NCBI GenBank assembly: GCA_003290165.1
Contig: QNQO01000817.1
Coordinates: 124,001-188,000, forward strand
Length of the DNA: 64,000 nucleotides
Origin: Berberis thunbergii
Taxonomy: Eukaryota; Streptophyta; Magnoliopsida; Ranunculales; Berberidaceae
Reading direction: 5' to 3'
Below the pieces are notes generated by a model that worked only from the letters and a program-made list of their open reading frames with translations, searched no databases and had not been told where the DNA came from. This document shows, piece after piece, positions 33,890 through 46,691 of this stretch (its first letter is position 1; each line of letters opens with the position of its first letter). Both the position numbers and the translations under genes were made by a program.

Positions 33890-35003
33890 AACGAAAAACA
33901 ATGACATTCTCCTCACCATCCCTAGCAAAAGAGAAATCCAAGTCATTATCTTTGGTATGGGTAATCACAAAGCCCTCGGGCCTGATGGTATCCATGCCTT
34001 CCTTTTCCAACACTACTAGAACACTGTGAAGCATTATGTGATTGAGGTGATTAATTTTTTTTACAACTTGGTGTTTGGACCCGAAATTCAATGAGACTTT
34101 CATAACATTGATCATTAATTCCGTAACTCCTGATAATTTTCGACCTACTGGGCTTTGCAATGTCATCTAAATTTTTTTGGCAAATCGTTTGAAGACTCTT
34201 TTGGACAACATCATATCCCCTAACCGATGAGTTTTCCTCCAAGGTTGCTCTATTGCAGACAGTGTCGGCTAGGCACGTGAAACCTTCTTTCAAATGAAAC
34301 ATTGTCGAAAAAAATGTTGGATGACTATTAAGATTGACATGGCCAAACCGTATGGTAGAATGGTATTTTTGGCTCCAAATTCTTGAAAATTAGGCTTTGT
34401 TGCAGGATGGATTGAACAATATATGTCCACCTTCTCTCTGCAAGTGTAGTTTAATGGATCTCCTTTCTCTATCATCAAACCTACTAGGGGCATTGCCACA
34501 TAAGACAAGTGGACTATCTCTCCCCTACCTCTTTATTCTGATGGCAGAAGCCTTCTTCCTGACTTCCCGCTCGTGCAAAACATGATGGCCTTATCAAAGG
34601 TATCAAAATCAAGACTTGTTCCCCTTTCATCAGCCACTTGCTTTATGCTGACGATCTCATGCTATTTAGTCATGCCTCTTTAGCTGAAGCCCATTTAGTA
34701 AAATACATTATCCACCACTACTACTATACCTTAGGTCAAATAGTAAATTACAACAAATCTTCAGTCTTCTACAACACAAATGTCCATCCAAAAATACTCT
34801 AAAATGATTAACAAAATCCTAAATTCCAAAATGTATGACCCCAAGGATAAATATCTTGGATATCCCCTGTTTTTGTCTAAAAAGAAAGCTAATGACTTAT
34901 AGTTCTTGATTGATAAGGTCAATACTAAACTTTCGAGCTGAAAATCCAACATCCTCTCACAGGCTGATAGAACTGTTACGATCAAAACAGTTTTTAATTC
35001 GAT
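33890..35003 (+). pseudogene. L1-type LINE reverse transcriptase remnant
   Basis: Through several frames the sequence keeps the order of plant L1 RT blocks: GNHKALGPDGIHAFLFQHY near 33,960, a degraded NVIYK...RL block, LPYLFILMAEAF near 34,530 (the SPYLFIL block), a decayed YADDL region near 34,635, then HASLAEAH and TLGQIVNYNKSSV near 34,670-34,760 and a KYLGYP-like block near 34,855. Stops and frameshifts are frequent. There is no endonuclease domain or poly-A tail. The 3' side is cut by the LTR element that begins near 35,003. Confidence 0.8.
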
Positions 35004-38000
35004 AACTATTTACAATATATACGTAGATAACAACCTCGTATCTATGCATGTTTGATGTATGATTTTGTATGATGTGGAATTTTTTTCTATAAGTATATGA
35101 TTTGAATAACTTCTAATATGAAAATGTATATATATATATATAACGTGTAAAACATGTTTTATTTTTCGTGGTTAAATGAGTAGAAAGTGTGTGTACATTT
35201 AGCAAAATAAAATAAAATTAAAAAACCCTAATTAGAGCTTTATAAAAGAGTTGGAAAAACCTAGCCTCATTCTTTTCTTTTGCACACACAAAATAATGGG
35301 AGGAACTTATATAAAGAATTAGGGGAAATAGGTGAAATAAGAAGAAGAAAAATAATGCTTAACACTAGTGAGTCTTCTTCGTTCTCTTTTATTTTTTTAA
35401 ATTAATCAATTGATTAAGGTTAGGGTTTAATACAAATATAAATCGGAAATATGAAATTTTTATAGTATTTTCGTAGGAATTGGTTGAGTTAAAAGAGAAA
35501 ACATACAACTAAGTTTTAATTTAAATCCCATAATAAATACAGCTTTGCGCAGTCCTAGTATTCTCAGTGGATCGAAACTTTTTAGAGTTCAGAATACCTT
35601 CACTTTACATCCGTAGATGCATAACACACGTATGAAAAATATATCATTGGTTTGAAGTTAATCCAACGGTTAGATCTCCCTCGAGGCAGAAACAAATGTC
35701 ACTGATTGAATTTTCAAAATTCGTGTATATAAAAGTTTTGGTAGAAATTAGTGAGATTTCCTCCATTCTCTTTTCATATATTTTTTCTTGGAAATTATTT
35801 TGTAAGTGATAAGGATTTGTTTTAAACCTAATAAGCTTGAAAATTATATTCGGGATGAAGTGGAGTTTGAGAAATCAAGGTCAGAAACATTTTTCAAATA
35901 TGAACTAAAACTTGTTTGTGTATTCGATCAGTTTTGATTCTGTGCAGTTTTTCTATTGTGGTTTTGATTAGGTTCTTTAGGGTGTACTGTATCATGCTAT
36001 ATATCAAAATTTTTCTGTTGGAGTATAGTTTCTAAAGGATTTTACGATATCACAATCTGAATTTTGTGCTGAAAAATATACTTGTTTTAGTGACAAAAGG
36101 TAAATTTGGACGAATGCTGATAGATGACATGTTTTGTTTGTAAAATCTGTAATGTTACAGACATAATCAGAGGGTAAGCTATATATGGTTGGAAACCTCT
36201 TTGTGTCTACTTTCTATAGCCCTTAACGGTAGTCAATTTGGAGTTCTAATGTGAGAATTATGTACATTTGAGTGATGACTTGACAAACTGTCTAGTTGGG
36301 ACAGCTTGTTTATTACAGTATTGTTTGGAGGGTTATTTACCCGACTGTTTGGCGAATAAAACTAGTCTAGTTACAACTGAGTTGGGGTCTGTTTAAATTG
36401 ATTAGGAGGTCGAAAGGCTTGGAGAGAGTTTGACTATGTTCTGGTTGGGTAGTGAAACTATAGTTGAATGCTTCAGAGTGTGTGATTTGAATTGTTGTCA
36501 ACTTCCTCAACACTTCCTTAGATGTGGAATGGGTAGTGGAGTTAAGGACTTCAATTGTTCTATGAATGAATTGTTTTGTTTGATTTATTTCCATGGAGTG
36601 GTGATGTGTGTTGAAGAATGTCGAAAACTTGATGTTTGTTTTCTTCAAGTACACTAAGTATGTAGGGATACAATACTTTTGGTATAGGAAATGTATAGCA
36701 ATTGTGTGTTGGTTCATAATTGGTATTGATGTTTTGTTAGCCAGTGACATCATGTAGAATGAATTGTGTAGTTTGGGTTGAATGTGTTATTATTCATGTC
36801 CAGATTGTCAGCACTCTTTGTATATAGTCCAAATTATTTTTCTTTACATATACACGAATGGAGGCAATGACTACTAAAAATTATGGCACTAGTACTGATT
36901 GTGTAGTTTGGATTGTTATGCAAATTGACTTGCTAAGAAGTATCCTCGTATTGATTGAGTTTGATCCCTGTTGTGTTATGAAAAATTTATTTATGAAAAA
37001 TGCTAGTTTTCCCAAAAGAATGAGTAAATATTGTGGTTGATTTGTTTATGGTTGACAAAATGTCACCATAAAAGAGTTTTGAGTTTTAGTTGATTTTTTT
37101 ATGCTCTTTCCACAACTCCGAAAAAAAGAAATTATTTTAGTATACAGACTTGTTTGTATGCGTGTGATATCATTTTGGTATACAGACTTGCTTGCATATC
37201 AGTGCACTGTTGCATGCGAGTTCCATAGTACGTGTAGTATTTAGGAAATATTTGTCATGGATCGAACTTCGGGTGACATGTTCCTCGATGTGGCACCCCA
37301 CTTGAAACATGTACGATCCGAGTGGTTTCGAAGACAATGGAGACAAACTTGGGTGAGGTGTGTTCGGCACAAGGAGGATAGTGCGATTGTGGAAAAGAAG
37401 CGAGATTTTTGTGTATGTGCATGATTTCCTTAAAGGAAAAAACTAAATGCTTATTCGACCATTGAATGAGAACTATATTTCTTCCTAAAGGTAGAAAATG
37501 TGTTTTGTTGATATTTTAATAATCGTCTAATAAGACTATGATTTGTATCGTTGTTTGAAAATAAATTGCATTTATGTGGATCGATAAATCAGAAATTTTA
37601 TCCATATGTTTCTAACCGTTTCGTGCAGGGTGGTAAGTCTATTAACAATTCTGCAAGCCAGACTTACCATATTCAACATTCACTTTGTAAGTGTTGGTAA
37701 AATAAATTTATATTTTAAACATATATTTTAAGCATGATAAAACTGATTAGCATGTAAAGTTTGTCTTGTTGAGGAACTACAAGACTTTGAGTGTTATTTT
37801 CTTGTTTATGAAACTTTCATGTTAAATCATGTAAATTATTTTATTTTATAATGATGGAGATTACTCATACCAGCTACCTCGCTGATCCAAGTAAGTTTAC
37901 GCTTCTTGGGTACGTTCTTATTGGAACGTAGCCATTTGACATTTATCAGGTTATAGAGTTTTGGGGCGGCATCTTTGGCGGTTTATTTTTATGGAACAAT

Positions 38001-38158
38001 CATCTTCAAAGAGTTACACGGTTAGAATTTTTGTGTATGTTAATTTTATTTGATGTTTCTGTTATTAAATTTTCACGTCTCGAGTTTTGGGAAAACGGAT
38101 GATCATAATCCTATGTGGATAAAAAGATTTTCGTTTCTTCGAAAATTGGGGCGTGACA
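35003..38158 (+). repeat. left LTR of copy A, 5' end altered
   Basis: It matches 39,145-42,085 over nearly all its length and ends GGGGCGTGACA at 38,158. Its first part (about 35,003-35,130) matches instead the sequence between modules 2 and 3 inside the element (38,850-38,970); it then jumps within a TATATA run to the LTR body (GTGTAAAACATG). Module 3 and the first 80 bp of the right LTR are thus absent. A TATA-like CTTTATAAAAGAG lies near 35,240. Confidence 0.8.
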
Positions 38159-38161
38159 ATT

Positions 38162-38173
38162 TGGTATCAGAGC
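38162..38173 (+). other. primer binding site (tRNA-Met type) of copy A
   Basis: TGGTATCAGAGC, three bases after the LTR end GTGACA, is the initiator tRNA-Met complement used by many plant LTR elements. Confidence 0.85.
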
Positions 38174-38450
38174 ATTTGGTTACCCTAGGCTGGGGTAGAG
38201 TCTAGGTGATTATTGGAATATGGTTATGGGAAAGTAGTAGTGTAAATGTCTAGAGATAAAGTGACAAGGGTGAACCTTGAAATTTTAGTAATGTTTCATT
38301 TTCTTCGTGAATCTAGTGATGAGATTCCTTTGACTTGTGTGTACAGGGCTAATCATACCTTATTTTTAATGTCAGTAGTGGGTGACATTATTCCGTTTAG
38401 ATTTTCATTTAGTGGTTTTGTGTTCGGAGCGTTTAGTTAGCCCTTTCAGC

Positions 38451-38498
38451 GAATCTCGGGACGAGATTCCTTTTGAGTTGTATATATTGTAGCACCCC
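38451..38498 (+). repeat. module 1: polypurine tract plus LTR-start-like sequence, copy A
   Basis: GAATCTCGGGACGAGATTCC then TTTTGAG, followed by TTGTATATATTGTAGCACCCC. Confidence 0.8.
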
Positions 38499-38732
38499 GT
38501 AATTTTTATCCTTATTGAATATTTATAATATATATTTTATGTGATTGTCTTCATGAAGTTATGGGCATATGTATGAACTATTTGTTTCTCTATGTGATGT
38601 GTGCTTTGTTTCTTAAGGAGGGTTAGTAGAAAATTTATTTTTGAAATGATTTACTATTTGCACACTAGTGTTGTTTCATTCAGAAGGTAGTTTGTTTATT
38701 GTAGAATTAATTACTTACTTACCCTCCTCTAC

Positions 38733-38775
38733 CGAATCTCGGGACGAGATTCTTTTGTATATATTGTAATACCCG
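38733..38775 (+). repeat. module 2: polypurine tract plus LTR-start-like sequence, copy A
   Basis: CGAATCTCGGGACGAGATTC, then TTTTG and TATATATTGTAATACCCG. Confidence 0.8.
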
Positions 38776-39040
38776 TACTTTTTCACCATCCTTATAAATA
38801 TGTTTGTATATAAAGTGTTTCATTTTAATATTTTTGTATTCTAATTACAATATTATATATATGCAGGTAACAAGCTCGTATCTATGCGTGTTTCATGTAT
38901 GACTTTGTATGATGTGAAATTTTTTTTCTATAAGTATATGATTTGAATAAGTTCTAATCTGAAAATGTATATATTTTTTAAAATCTTATTTCTTTTGCCA
39001 ATTTGTATTTTTTTAAATTCTCATTGCTTTCTTACCTTTC

Positions 39041-39086
39041 GAATCTCGGGACGAGATTCTTTTGAGTGTGTATATTGTAATACCCG
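39041..39086 (+). repeat. module 3: polypurine tract and actual right LTR start, copy A
   Basis: GAATCTCGGGACGAGATTCT then TTTGAG, directly followed by TGTGTATATTGTAATACCCG, which begins the right LTR. Confidence 0.8.
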
Positions 39087-42085
39087 CCTAATTACACAAA
39101 TATAAATACTATTTACATATAAAATTGTAATATTTTATAATTTTATAATGTGTAAAACTTGTTTTATTTTTAGTGGTTAAATGAGTAGAAAATGTGTGTA
39201 CATTTAGCAAAATAAAATAAAATTAAGAAACCCTAATTAGCGCTTTATAAAATAGTTTGAAAAACCTAGCCTCATTCTTTTCTTTTACACACACAAAATA
39301 ATGGAAGGAACTTACGTAAAGAATTAGGGAAAAGAGTTGAAACAAAAAGAAGAAGAAGAATGCTTAACACCGGTGAGTCTTCTTCGTTTTCTTTTACTTT
39401 TTTTAGATTAATCAATTGATTAAGGTTAGGGTTTAATACAAACATAAATCTGAAATATTAAAATTTTATTGTATTTTCGTAGGAATTGGTTGAGTTAAAG
39501 AGAAAACATACAACTAGGTTTTCATTAAAATTTTGTAATAAATACAGCTTTGCTCAGTCTTAGTATTTTTCAGTGGGTCGAGACCTTCTAGAGGTCAGAA
39601 TACCTTCAAATTAAATTCGTAGATGCATAACACATATCTGAAAAACATACGGTTAGTTTGGAGTTAATCCAACTGTTAGATCTCCCTCGAGGAAGAAACA
39701 AATGTCACTGATTGAATTTTCAAAATTCGTGTATATAAAAGTTTTGGTAGAAATTAGTGAGTTTTCCTCCATTCTCTTTTCATATATTTTTGCTTGGAAT
39801 TTTTTTTGTAAGTGATATGGATTTTTTTGTATACCTAATAAGCTTGAAAATTATATTTGGGATGCAGTGGAGTTTGAGAAATCAAAGTTGGAAACATTTT
39901 TCAATTATGAGCTAAAAATTGTTTGTGTATTCTATCAGTCTTGATTCTGTGTAGTTTTTCTTTGCTGGTTTTGATTGAGTTCTTTAGGATGTACTATATC
40001 ATACTATATATCAAAAATTTTCTATTGGAGTCTAGTTTCTAAAGGAATTTACGGTATCACAATCTAAATTGTGTGCTGAAATATATACTTGTTTTAGTGA
40101 CAAGAGGTAAATAAGGACGAATGCTGACAAATGGCCTGTTTTGTTTGTAAAATCTGTAATGTTACAAACATAATTATATGGTTGGAAACCACTTTGTGTC
40201 TATTTTCTATAGCCCTTAACGGTAGTCAATTTGGAGTTCTAATGTGACAATTATGTACATTTGAGTGATGACTTGTCAAACTATCTAGTTAGGACAGCTT
40301 GTTCATTTCAGTATTGTTTGGAGGGTTATTTACCTGACTGTTTGGAGAATAAAACTATGCTAGTTACAACTGAGTTGGGGGTTGTTTAAATTGATTAGGA
40401 AGTCGGAAGGCTTGGAGAGGGTTTTGACTAGGTTCTGGTTGGGTAGTGAAACTGTAGTTAAATTGCTTCAGAGTGTGTGATTTGAATTGTTGCAACAATC
40501 ATCTTCCTTAACACTTCCTTGGATGTGGAATGGGCTGTGGAGTTAAGGACTTCGATTGTTCTATGAATGAATTGTTTTGTTTGATTTATTTCCATGTAGT
40601 GGTGATGTGTGTCGAAGAATGTCGAAGCCTTGATGTTTGTTTTCTTCAAGTAGACTAAATATGTAGGGATACAATACTTTTGGTTTAGGAAATGTATAAT
40701 GATTGTGTGTTGGTTCATAATTGGTATTATTGTCTTGTTAGCCAGTCGCATCATGTAGAATGAATAGTGTAGTTTGAATTGAATGTGTTATTATTCATGT
40801 CCAGATTGTCAACACTCTTTATATATTGTCCCAATTATTTTTCTTTACATATACACGAATGGAGGCAATGACTACTAAAGATTATGACACCAGTATTGAT
40901 TGTGTAGTTTGGATTGTTATGCAAATTGACTTGCTAAGAAGTATCCTCGTATTGATTGAGTTTGATCCCTGTTGTGTTATGAAAAATTTATTTATGAAAA
41001 ATGCTAGTTTTCCCAAAAGAATGAGTAAATATTGTAGTTGATTTATTTATGGTTGACAAAATGTCACCATAAAAGAGTTTTGAGTTTTAGTTTATTTTTT
41101 TATGCTCTTTTCCACAGCTTCGAAAAAATAATGTGAATTTATTTTATTTTATTTTAATACACAGACTTGCTTGTATACGCGTGATATCATTTTGGATATG
41201 TAGGCTTGCTTGCAAATCAGTGCACCGTTCCATGCGAGTTCGGTAGTATGTGTAGTATTTAGGAAATGTTTGCCATGGATCGAATTTCGGGTGAGATAAC
41301 ATGTTCCTTGATGTTGCACCCCACTTGGAACATTACGCTCCGAGTTGTTTCGAAGGCAAGGGAGATACACTTGGGTGAGGCGTGTTTGGCACAAGCAGGA
41401 TAGTGCGATTGTGGAGCAGAAGCGAGATTTTTTTGTATGTGCATGATTGCCTTAAAGGAAGAAACTAAATGCTCATTCGACTACTGAATGAGAACTATAT
41501 GTCTTCCTAAAGGTAGAAAATACGTTTTGTTGATATTTTAATAATAGTCTAATATGACTATGATTTATATCGTTGTTTGAAAATAAATTGCATTTATGAG
41601 GATTGATAACTCATAAATTTTATCCGTTTGTTTCTAACCGTTTCGTGAAGAATGGTAAGTCTACTAACAATTTTTCAGGTCGGACGTACCATATTCAACC
41701 TTCACTTTGTAAGTGTTGGTAAAATAAATTTATATTTTAAGCATGATAAAACTGATAAGTATGTAAAGTTTGCCTCGTTGAGGAACTATAAGACTTTGAG
41801 TGTTATTTTATTGTTCATGAAATTTTCATGTTAAATCATGTAAATTTTTTATTTTATAAGGATGAAGATTACTCATACCAGCTACCTCGCTGACCCAAGT
41901 AAGTTTATGTTTCTTGGGTACGTTCTTATTGGAACGTAGCCATTTGACATTTATTTAATGTGTATGTTAATTTTATTTAATGTTTCTATTGTTAAATTTT
42001 CACGTCTCGAGTTTTGTGGAAGCAGATGATCCTAATCCTACATGGATAAAAGGATTTTCGTTTCCTCGAAAATTGGGGCGTGACA
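39067..42085 (+). repeat. right LTR of copy A (3,019 bp)
   Basis: TGTGTATATTG...GGGGCGTGACA. It contains the same accidental 60-codon ORF as the left LTR (40,859-41,041 against 36,858-37,040), about 4.0 kb apart. A TATA-like CTTTATAAAATAG lies near 39,243. Confidence 0.85.
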
Positions 42086-44640
42086 CTAATGGTGGTGGCA
42101 TGAGAAACACAGCTATGAAAGTACCTTGTCCAAGAGTTCATGGTAGTTGACGCCCCGTCCACCTACATCATATGCATAAAATACACAACCAACCATACTC
42201 AAGGGACTATCCGAGGAGATCAGCCAGCAGCAAGAGACTACCATTATGCAGCCTTGAAGCAGCTAAACTGTTGCTAGTTGCAGCTCAGGCCCACAGAGCA
42301 AACATGTCAGGCATCGGGTCAAGAAAAAAAATGTGGATTACTCTATGAAGGCAGAGGAACCCAAATAACCAAGGAAAAACTATGCGGAGATTCAGAAGTT
42401 AAAGCTAGCGAGGTAATCCAGACTAACAAAGAGCTAAGTAACAATACTTCAGCAAACAAACACCAATTCCAAGAGCTATTAATCAGCAAGGAACTGCCCG
42501 CCAACACAAATTCCACTATTCAGTAACTTCGTTAGCTTTAAAAAAAAACTTCGCTAGAGGGACAACGCAACCCGAGCCAGGACCATTTGCGCCTCCTTTA
42601 GGGTCGGATTAGCTTAGTCTCTGTTCGGAGTTAAGTTATTTGTTGCTTTGATTTTGTTTCTTGTTTTCTATTTTTCATTTTAGTGTAGAAGAGTTGTTAG
42701 TACATGGCACATTCAAGAAATAAAACATATTTTATTGCAATGAGAGTTATTACAAAGCTTGCCGACCAACTGGTACATCAGTTTATATACACGTATCTAA
42801 GTTCGATGCAAACATCTATTCGCGGGTAGAGACTATGATATGCTATTCCGCTTCCAGAAGAGAAGGCGGTGAAAGTAAAACATCCGAAAAGATGACGAAA
42901 GAGCGCGCTCAATTAATTGCACCACTGAATCACCATAGGAAGACGATTCAGATGTGGCAAGAAAAGTACACGAAGAGGGCTGCAATCAATCCCTCAATTA
43001 TTCGCTCCACTAGTTTGCCTCATGAAGAGGAACAAAAGGAGTGATAAAAACTTGATGAGAATGTCCTGGAGAAACAAAATCATCAAGGTTTCACAATGCT
43101 GTCAAAAGGATATGCCTCTCAAGAGCGTACTGCCTAAGGTGAGGCAAAGGTTCCATCCCAGGGATGAGAGTCACGACCTCCAACGCTCCCATTAACCACA
43201 AACTAGTAGCGAGGACCAACCCTTGATAGCAGTAAATGTATGAGAAAGTCCTTGAGCACCGGAGGATGAAAGACAGACCTGGCCCTCGAGAAAAAGTTCG
43301 TAATTCTTCTTCGCAATGTAAGAAAATGTTACAAGATCTCATGAGATCAATCCAGTGCCCACCCAGATCATGCGGCATCGCATAATAGCAAGTTTTATCA
43401 AGACTCATCGGCGCAAATGTCAGAACATTCGAAGACTCCAGTGAAGGAGATCTTCCTTCAGCCGAAAATCCAAAGCAAACTCTTTGGTAAGATGCATTTA
43501 ATTAACATGCTCTACTATTTGCATTGCAGTGCTTGAACACAAAATAACCAGCCCATATATAGGCGAAATGGTTTATGAAGGGGCGTCAACAAGCAGTTAC
43601 TTCAACATTAAATGTTGTACGAAAAATCGAGAAAATGACGGTTCCAATAACAACTACACAAGTCAACATCTTTTGAATTAATGACCCTGCAGACAACCCC
43701 ATTAACTAGGGGAGTAATCGATACTGAACCGTCTCGCAGAATGCATCGTATCCCTGGTATGCTGATCCACAATGATTTTTTCTAAATGGGCCCCTCAACT
43801 AATGGGCCCTAGCTTATGCCCAACTAGACCTGACCCAACACACTCAAAAGAACAAACATCAAAGGCCCCGAGCGCCCACAAAATAAGGAGCGTGCATACA
43901 AAGTATTGTTATAAAATCGAAGGCATCAACTCCACTATTATTCCGCTATTGTTCATTAAAGATGATCAATCTATTGTTAGTCCGATCAATCGATCCGACA
44001 TTGGAATCAGACCGTCAAGCAAGTTAAGTAAGTCAAGACCCCCAAGCCAAACTTTATTAATTTAATAATACCTTATCAGTTACATCCAATTTAATGCCAA
44101 GATACATATGCAAAACTTAAAAACATGAACAAAATTTATTAAAACTCAAATGACTGAAGTTGGTCATGATGGGTACTATCTACAAAGTTGAATTTGTGGA
44201 CAAATATCCAAGCCTACTCTTTTGTTTTTCTTCAAATTGTATGAATAACCTCAATCATGTTTGATAAAATCTACATTACTAAAATTGGTACCGACAGATC
44301 CTTTGAGAATTCCATTAAGAAATCATCATTTGCTACATTTAGACATATACTGAATAAAAAATAATTAAATTATTTATTTCTAAAAAAGAGGAAAGAAAAA
44401 TAAAATAAAAACACAAAAAGCCTTATTAAAAAAAAAAAACTCGCCCAGAACCTGCCCAACCATTAATTTGGGCATTTTTCTACCTTCTTAGAACACTGCT
44501 AGCTGTTGAAGATAATACTTCTTCTTAAAAATGGTTGTAACTTTCTTTCTCGGACAAACAAATATTCTTCTTTTTTGAATGAAAGTGTTGTTTTAGATGT
44601 TCCGTAGATCACAATGTTTATACTACTGGGCGGAATGCCT
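42086..44640. other. retroelement-derived region, not resolved
   Basis: Short ORFs at 42,278-42,526 (82 codons, plus), 42,835-43,044 and 43,408-43,091 (105 codons, minus) have no domain I can name. The stretch at 42,600-42,740 (a T-rich leader and an AATAAA at 42,719) resembles the sequence after pol in Tat-lineage elements. It is most likely an old 3' portion of such an element; 44,060-44,640 is AT-rich with nothing visible. Confidence 0.35.
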
Positions 44641-44659
44641 GTCAGCCAAGCTATACTTT

Positions 44660-45550
44660 GGCTTTTGATTGTCGTGTTGACCTTGTTACAGACACCATAT
44701 CTGGTTGAGGGTTGACCAGGCTCACACGGTCATTGTCTGGTATGATTTCTTGGTGAGTTGTCAGCAGACAAGTGCTGACTAGACTCCTGCTTTTTTCGGC
44801 CATCGTGGTCCGCGCGAAGCGGATTAGGCTTTGAGCACCAGAATCCGTCGTCATCAGTCGTGAACTGACTAAGCTTACCTAATAAGTTCAGCGATCATTA
44901 TTTGTTGGAGAGCAATGATCCCTTGGTGAGTCGTCATCATCAGCGGACCATCGTTGACTAGACTCCCACTTCCTTAGCCGTCGTGGTCCTCGCGCAGCTG
45001 ACTAGATTTTTGGCACTAGAAGCTGTCGTCATCAGTTACAAACTGACTTAGTTTACCTAGTAAGTTCGGTGATTATTGTATGTTGGAAAGCAATGATCCA
45101 TTAGCGAGTTGTCGTCATCAGCGGACTGGCGTTGACTAGACTCCCACTTCCTTAGCCGTCGTGGCCGTGCGCAGCGGGCTAGGTTTTGGACACTAGAAGT
45201 CATCGTCATCAGTCGCGAACTGACTAAGCTTACCTGGTAAGTTCAACAATCATTGTCTGTTAAAAATCAATGATCCCTTGGCGAGCCGTCGTCATTAGCG
45301 GACTAGCGCTAACTAGACTCCCACTTCCTCAACCGTCGTGGCCCGCACGTACTAGACTAGGCTTTGGGCACCAGAACCCGTCATCATCGGCCGCGAACTA
45401 ACTAAGCTTACTTGATAAGTTTGGCGATCATTGTTTGTTAGATATCAATGATCCCTTGGCGAGTCGTCGTCATCAGCGAACTAGCGCTGATTAGACTCCC
45501 ACTTCCTCAACCATCGTGGTCCGTGCGCAGCGGACTAGGATTTGGAGAGA
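44660..45550. repeat. tandem array, about 178-bp unit, five copies
   Basis: The marker GTCGTCATCAG followed by a GAACTGACTAAGCTTACC-like segment recurs near 44,848, 45,027, 45,203 and 45,381, spacings of about 176-179 bp. Each unit also holds CAATGATCC...TTGG, GACTAGACTCCCACTTCC and CCGTCGTGG. Identity between units is roughly 80-90% by eye. A partial unit begins near 44,690. It lies downstream of the minus-strand Tat integrase, where this lineage often carries tandem repeats. Confidence 0.85.
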
Positions 45551-45739
45551 TGTTCAAGTTTGGCCATAGTCGGGTTCGTCAAGGGTCGTAACGAACAGCA
45601 ATGGAAGTTTTTGGTAAAAGCAAATATTTTATTGATAATATTTTTTGAAAGGCTCTACATTCCATGGTTGTTTAAGCTCTTCTCCGACTGTATCTTCCAG
45701 CCAATTGACCTTAGTAACTCTGTAAGATCCTTCCTAATT

Positions 45740-46691
45740 TGAGTTTAGTTGTCCTGCATCGGCTTCTTTGGTGTTGTGTTAGTTCTTCCTGAGCACCCAA
45801 TCTCCCACCTTGAACTTGCATGGTTTGACCTTCTTGTTGTAATATTGCACCATTCGCTGTTGGTAGGCGACTATTTTGGCAAAGGCTAGATCCCACTTCT
45901 CGTTAAGGAGGTCTAGCCCTACGCTCAAGGCTTTGTCATTATCGTTTGGTTTGAACTCCTCCGTTCGGAAAGTCAGCACCTCGAGATTTATCAAAACCAT
46001 GGCTTCTAACCCATATTCTAGGGCGAAAAGTGTTTATCCGATAGGGACTTTTTCTGGTTGTCCAATATACCCAAAGTATTTCTTGTAGCTCTAGAACCCA
46101 TTTCCCTTTGGCTATGTCAAGTTTTCTTTTGATGGACTCTAGGATCTTCCAGTTGGTAACCTTCGCTTGGTTGTTGGCTTGTGGGTGTCCTGGCGAAGTG
46201 AAGTGGTGGTTGATGTTTAAACTTTCGCCCAGTTTCTTGACCTTTCTTCCTTCGAACTGAGTTCCATTGTTGTTGACCAAAATTCTAGGGATGCCAAATC
46301 TACAGACGAGGGTTGCCCATATGAAATTTTTGTGCCCTATTTTGGATAAGGGCTTAGCCTCAACCCACTTGGTGAAGTAGTCGACGGTCACAAGAAGGAA
46401 CTTTTTGCTGGATGATATCGGGACTGGTTCGACGATGTCCATTCCCCATTGCATGAATGGCCATGGGCTAGTCATCGAAATTATTAGCTGGGCCGACATG
46501 TGTGTGTATGGCGCGAATCTCTGACATTTTTTGCATTTGCGGACAATATCTTTGGCGTCTTGCTGCATGGTTGGCCAGTAGTACCCTAGGGTTAGGGCTT
46601 TATGGGCAACGGTTTTCCCGCCCGGGTGATTCCCACATATATCGCTATGGATTTTCCCAGGACTTGGCTTGCCTCTGAAGGTGATAGACAC
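45740..46691 (-). pseudogene. Tat-lineage integrase, decayed
   Basis: The ORF 46,691-45,939 begins in the zinc-binding region (CGNHPGGKTVAHKALTLGYY, CKKCQRFAPY). The core has VDYFTKWVEAKPLSKI and CRFGIPRILVNNNGTQFEG, and SPGHPQANNQAKVTN, where the usual catalytic Glu of the GQVE motif is replaced (AKV). It continues through a frameshift as 46,000-45,779, with LRTEEF-like and FKVGDWVLRK motifs. The loss of the usual Glu and the broken frame make it inactive. Confidence 0.88.

Larger units (their letters stand above)
35003..42085 (+). mobile_element. non-coding large-LTR retrotransposon (LARD-like), copy A
   Basis: Two direct copies of about 3 kb (35,003-38,158 and 39,067-42,085) enclose about 0.9 kb. 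Both end GGGGCGTGACA. The internal part has a primer site matching initiator tRNA-Met and three polypurine-like modules (separate entries), but no gag or pol. PBS, polypurine tract and LTR end resemble those of the Tekay/Del element at the start of the window, so a chromovirus partner is plausible (inference). The right flank CTAAT could be a target duplication; the left one is lost. Confidence 0.8.

Noticed and set aside
33888..34508. Minus-strand ORFs of 72-92 codons over the LINE
   Set aside because: They are shadows of the LINE reverse transcriptase on the other strand.
36858..41041. 60-codon ORF starting MEAMTTK, present twice
   Set aside because: The two copies are the same place in the two LTRs of copy A; no domain and no conservation in copy C.
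43091..43408. 105-codon minus-strand ORF as a gene
   Set aside because: No motif, no splice context and a retroelement-like neighbourhood; left as unresolved.
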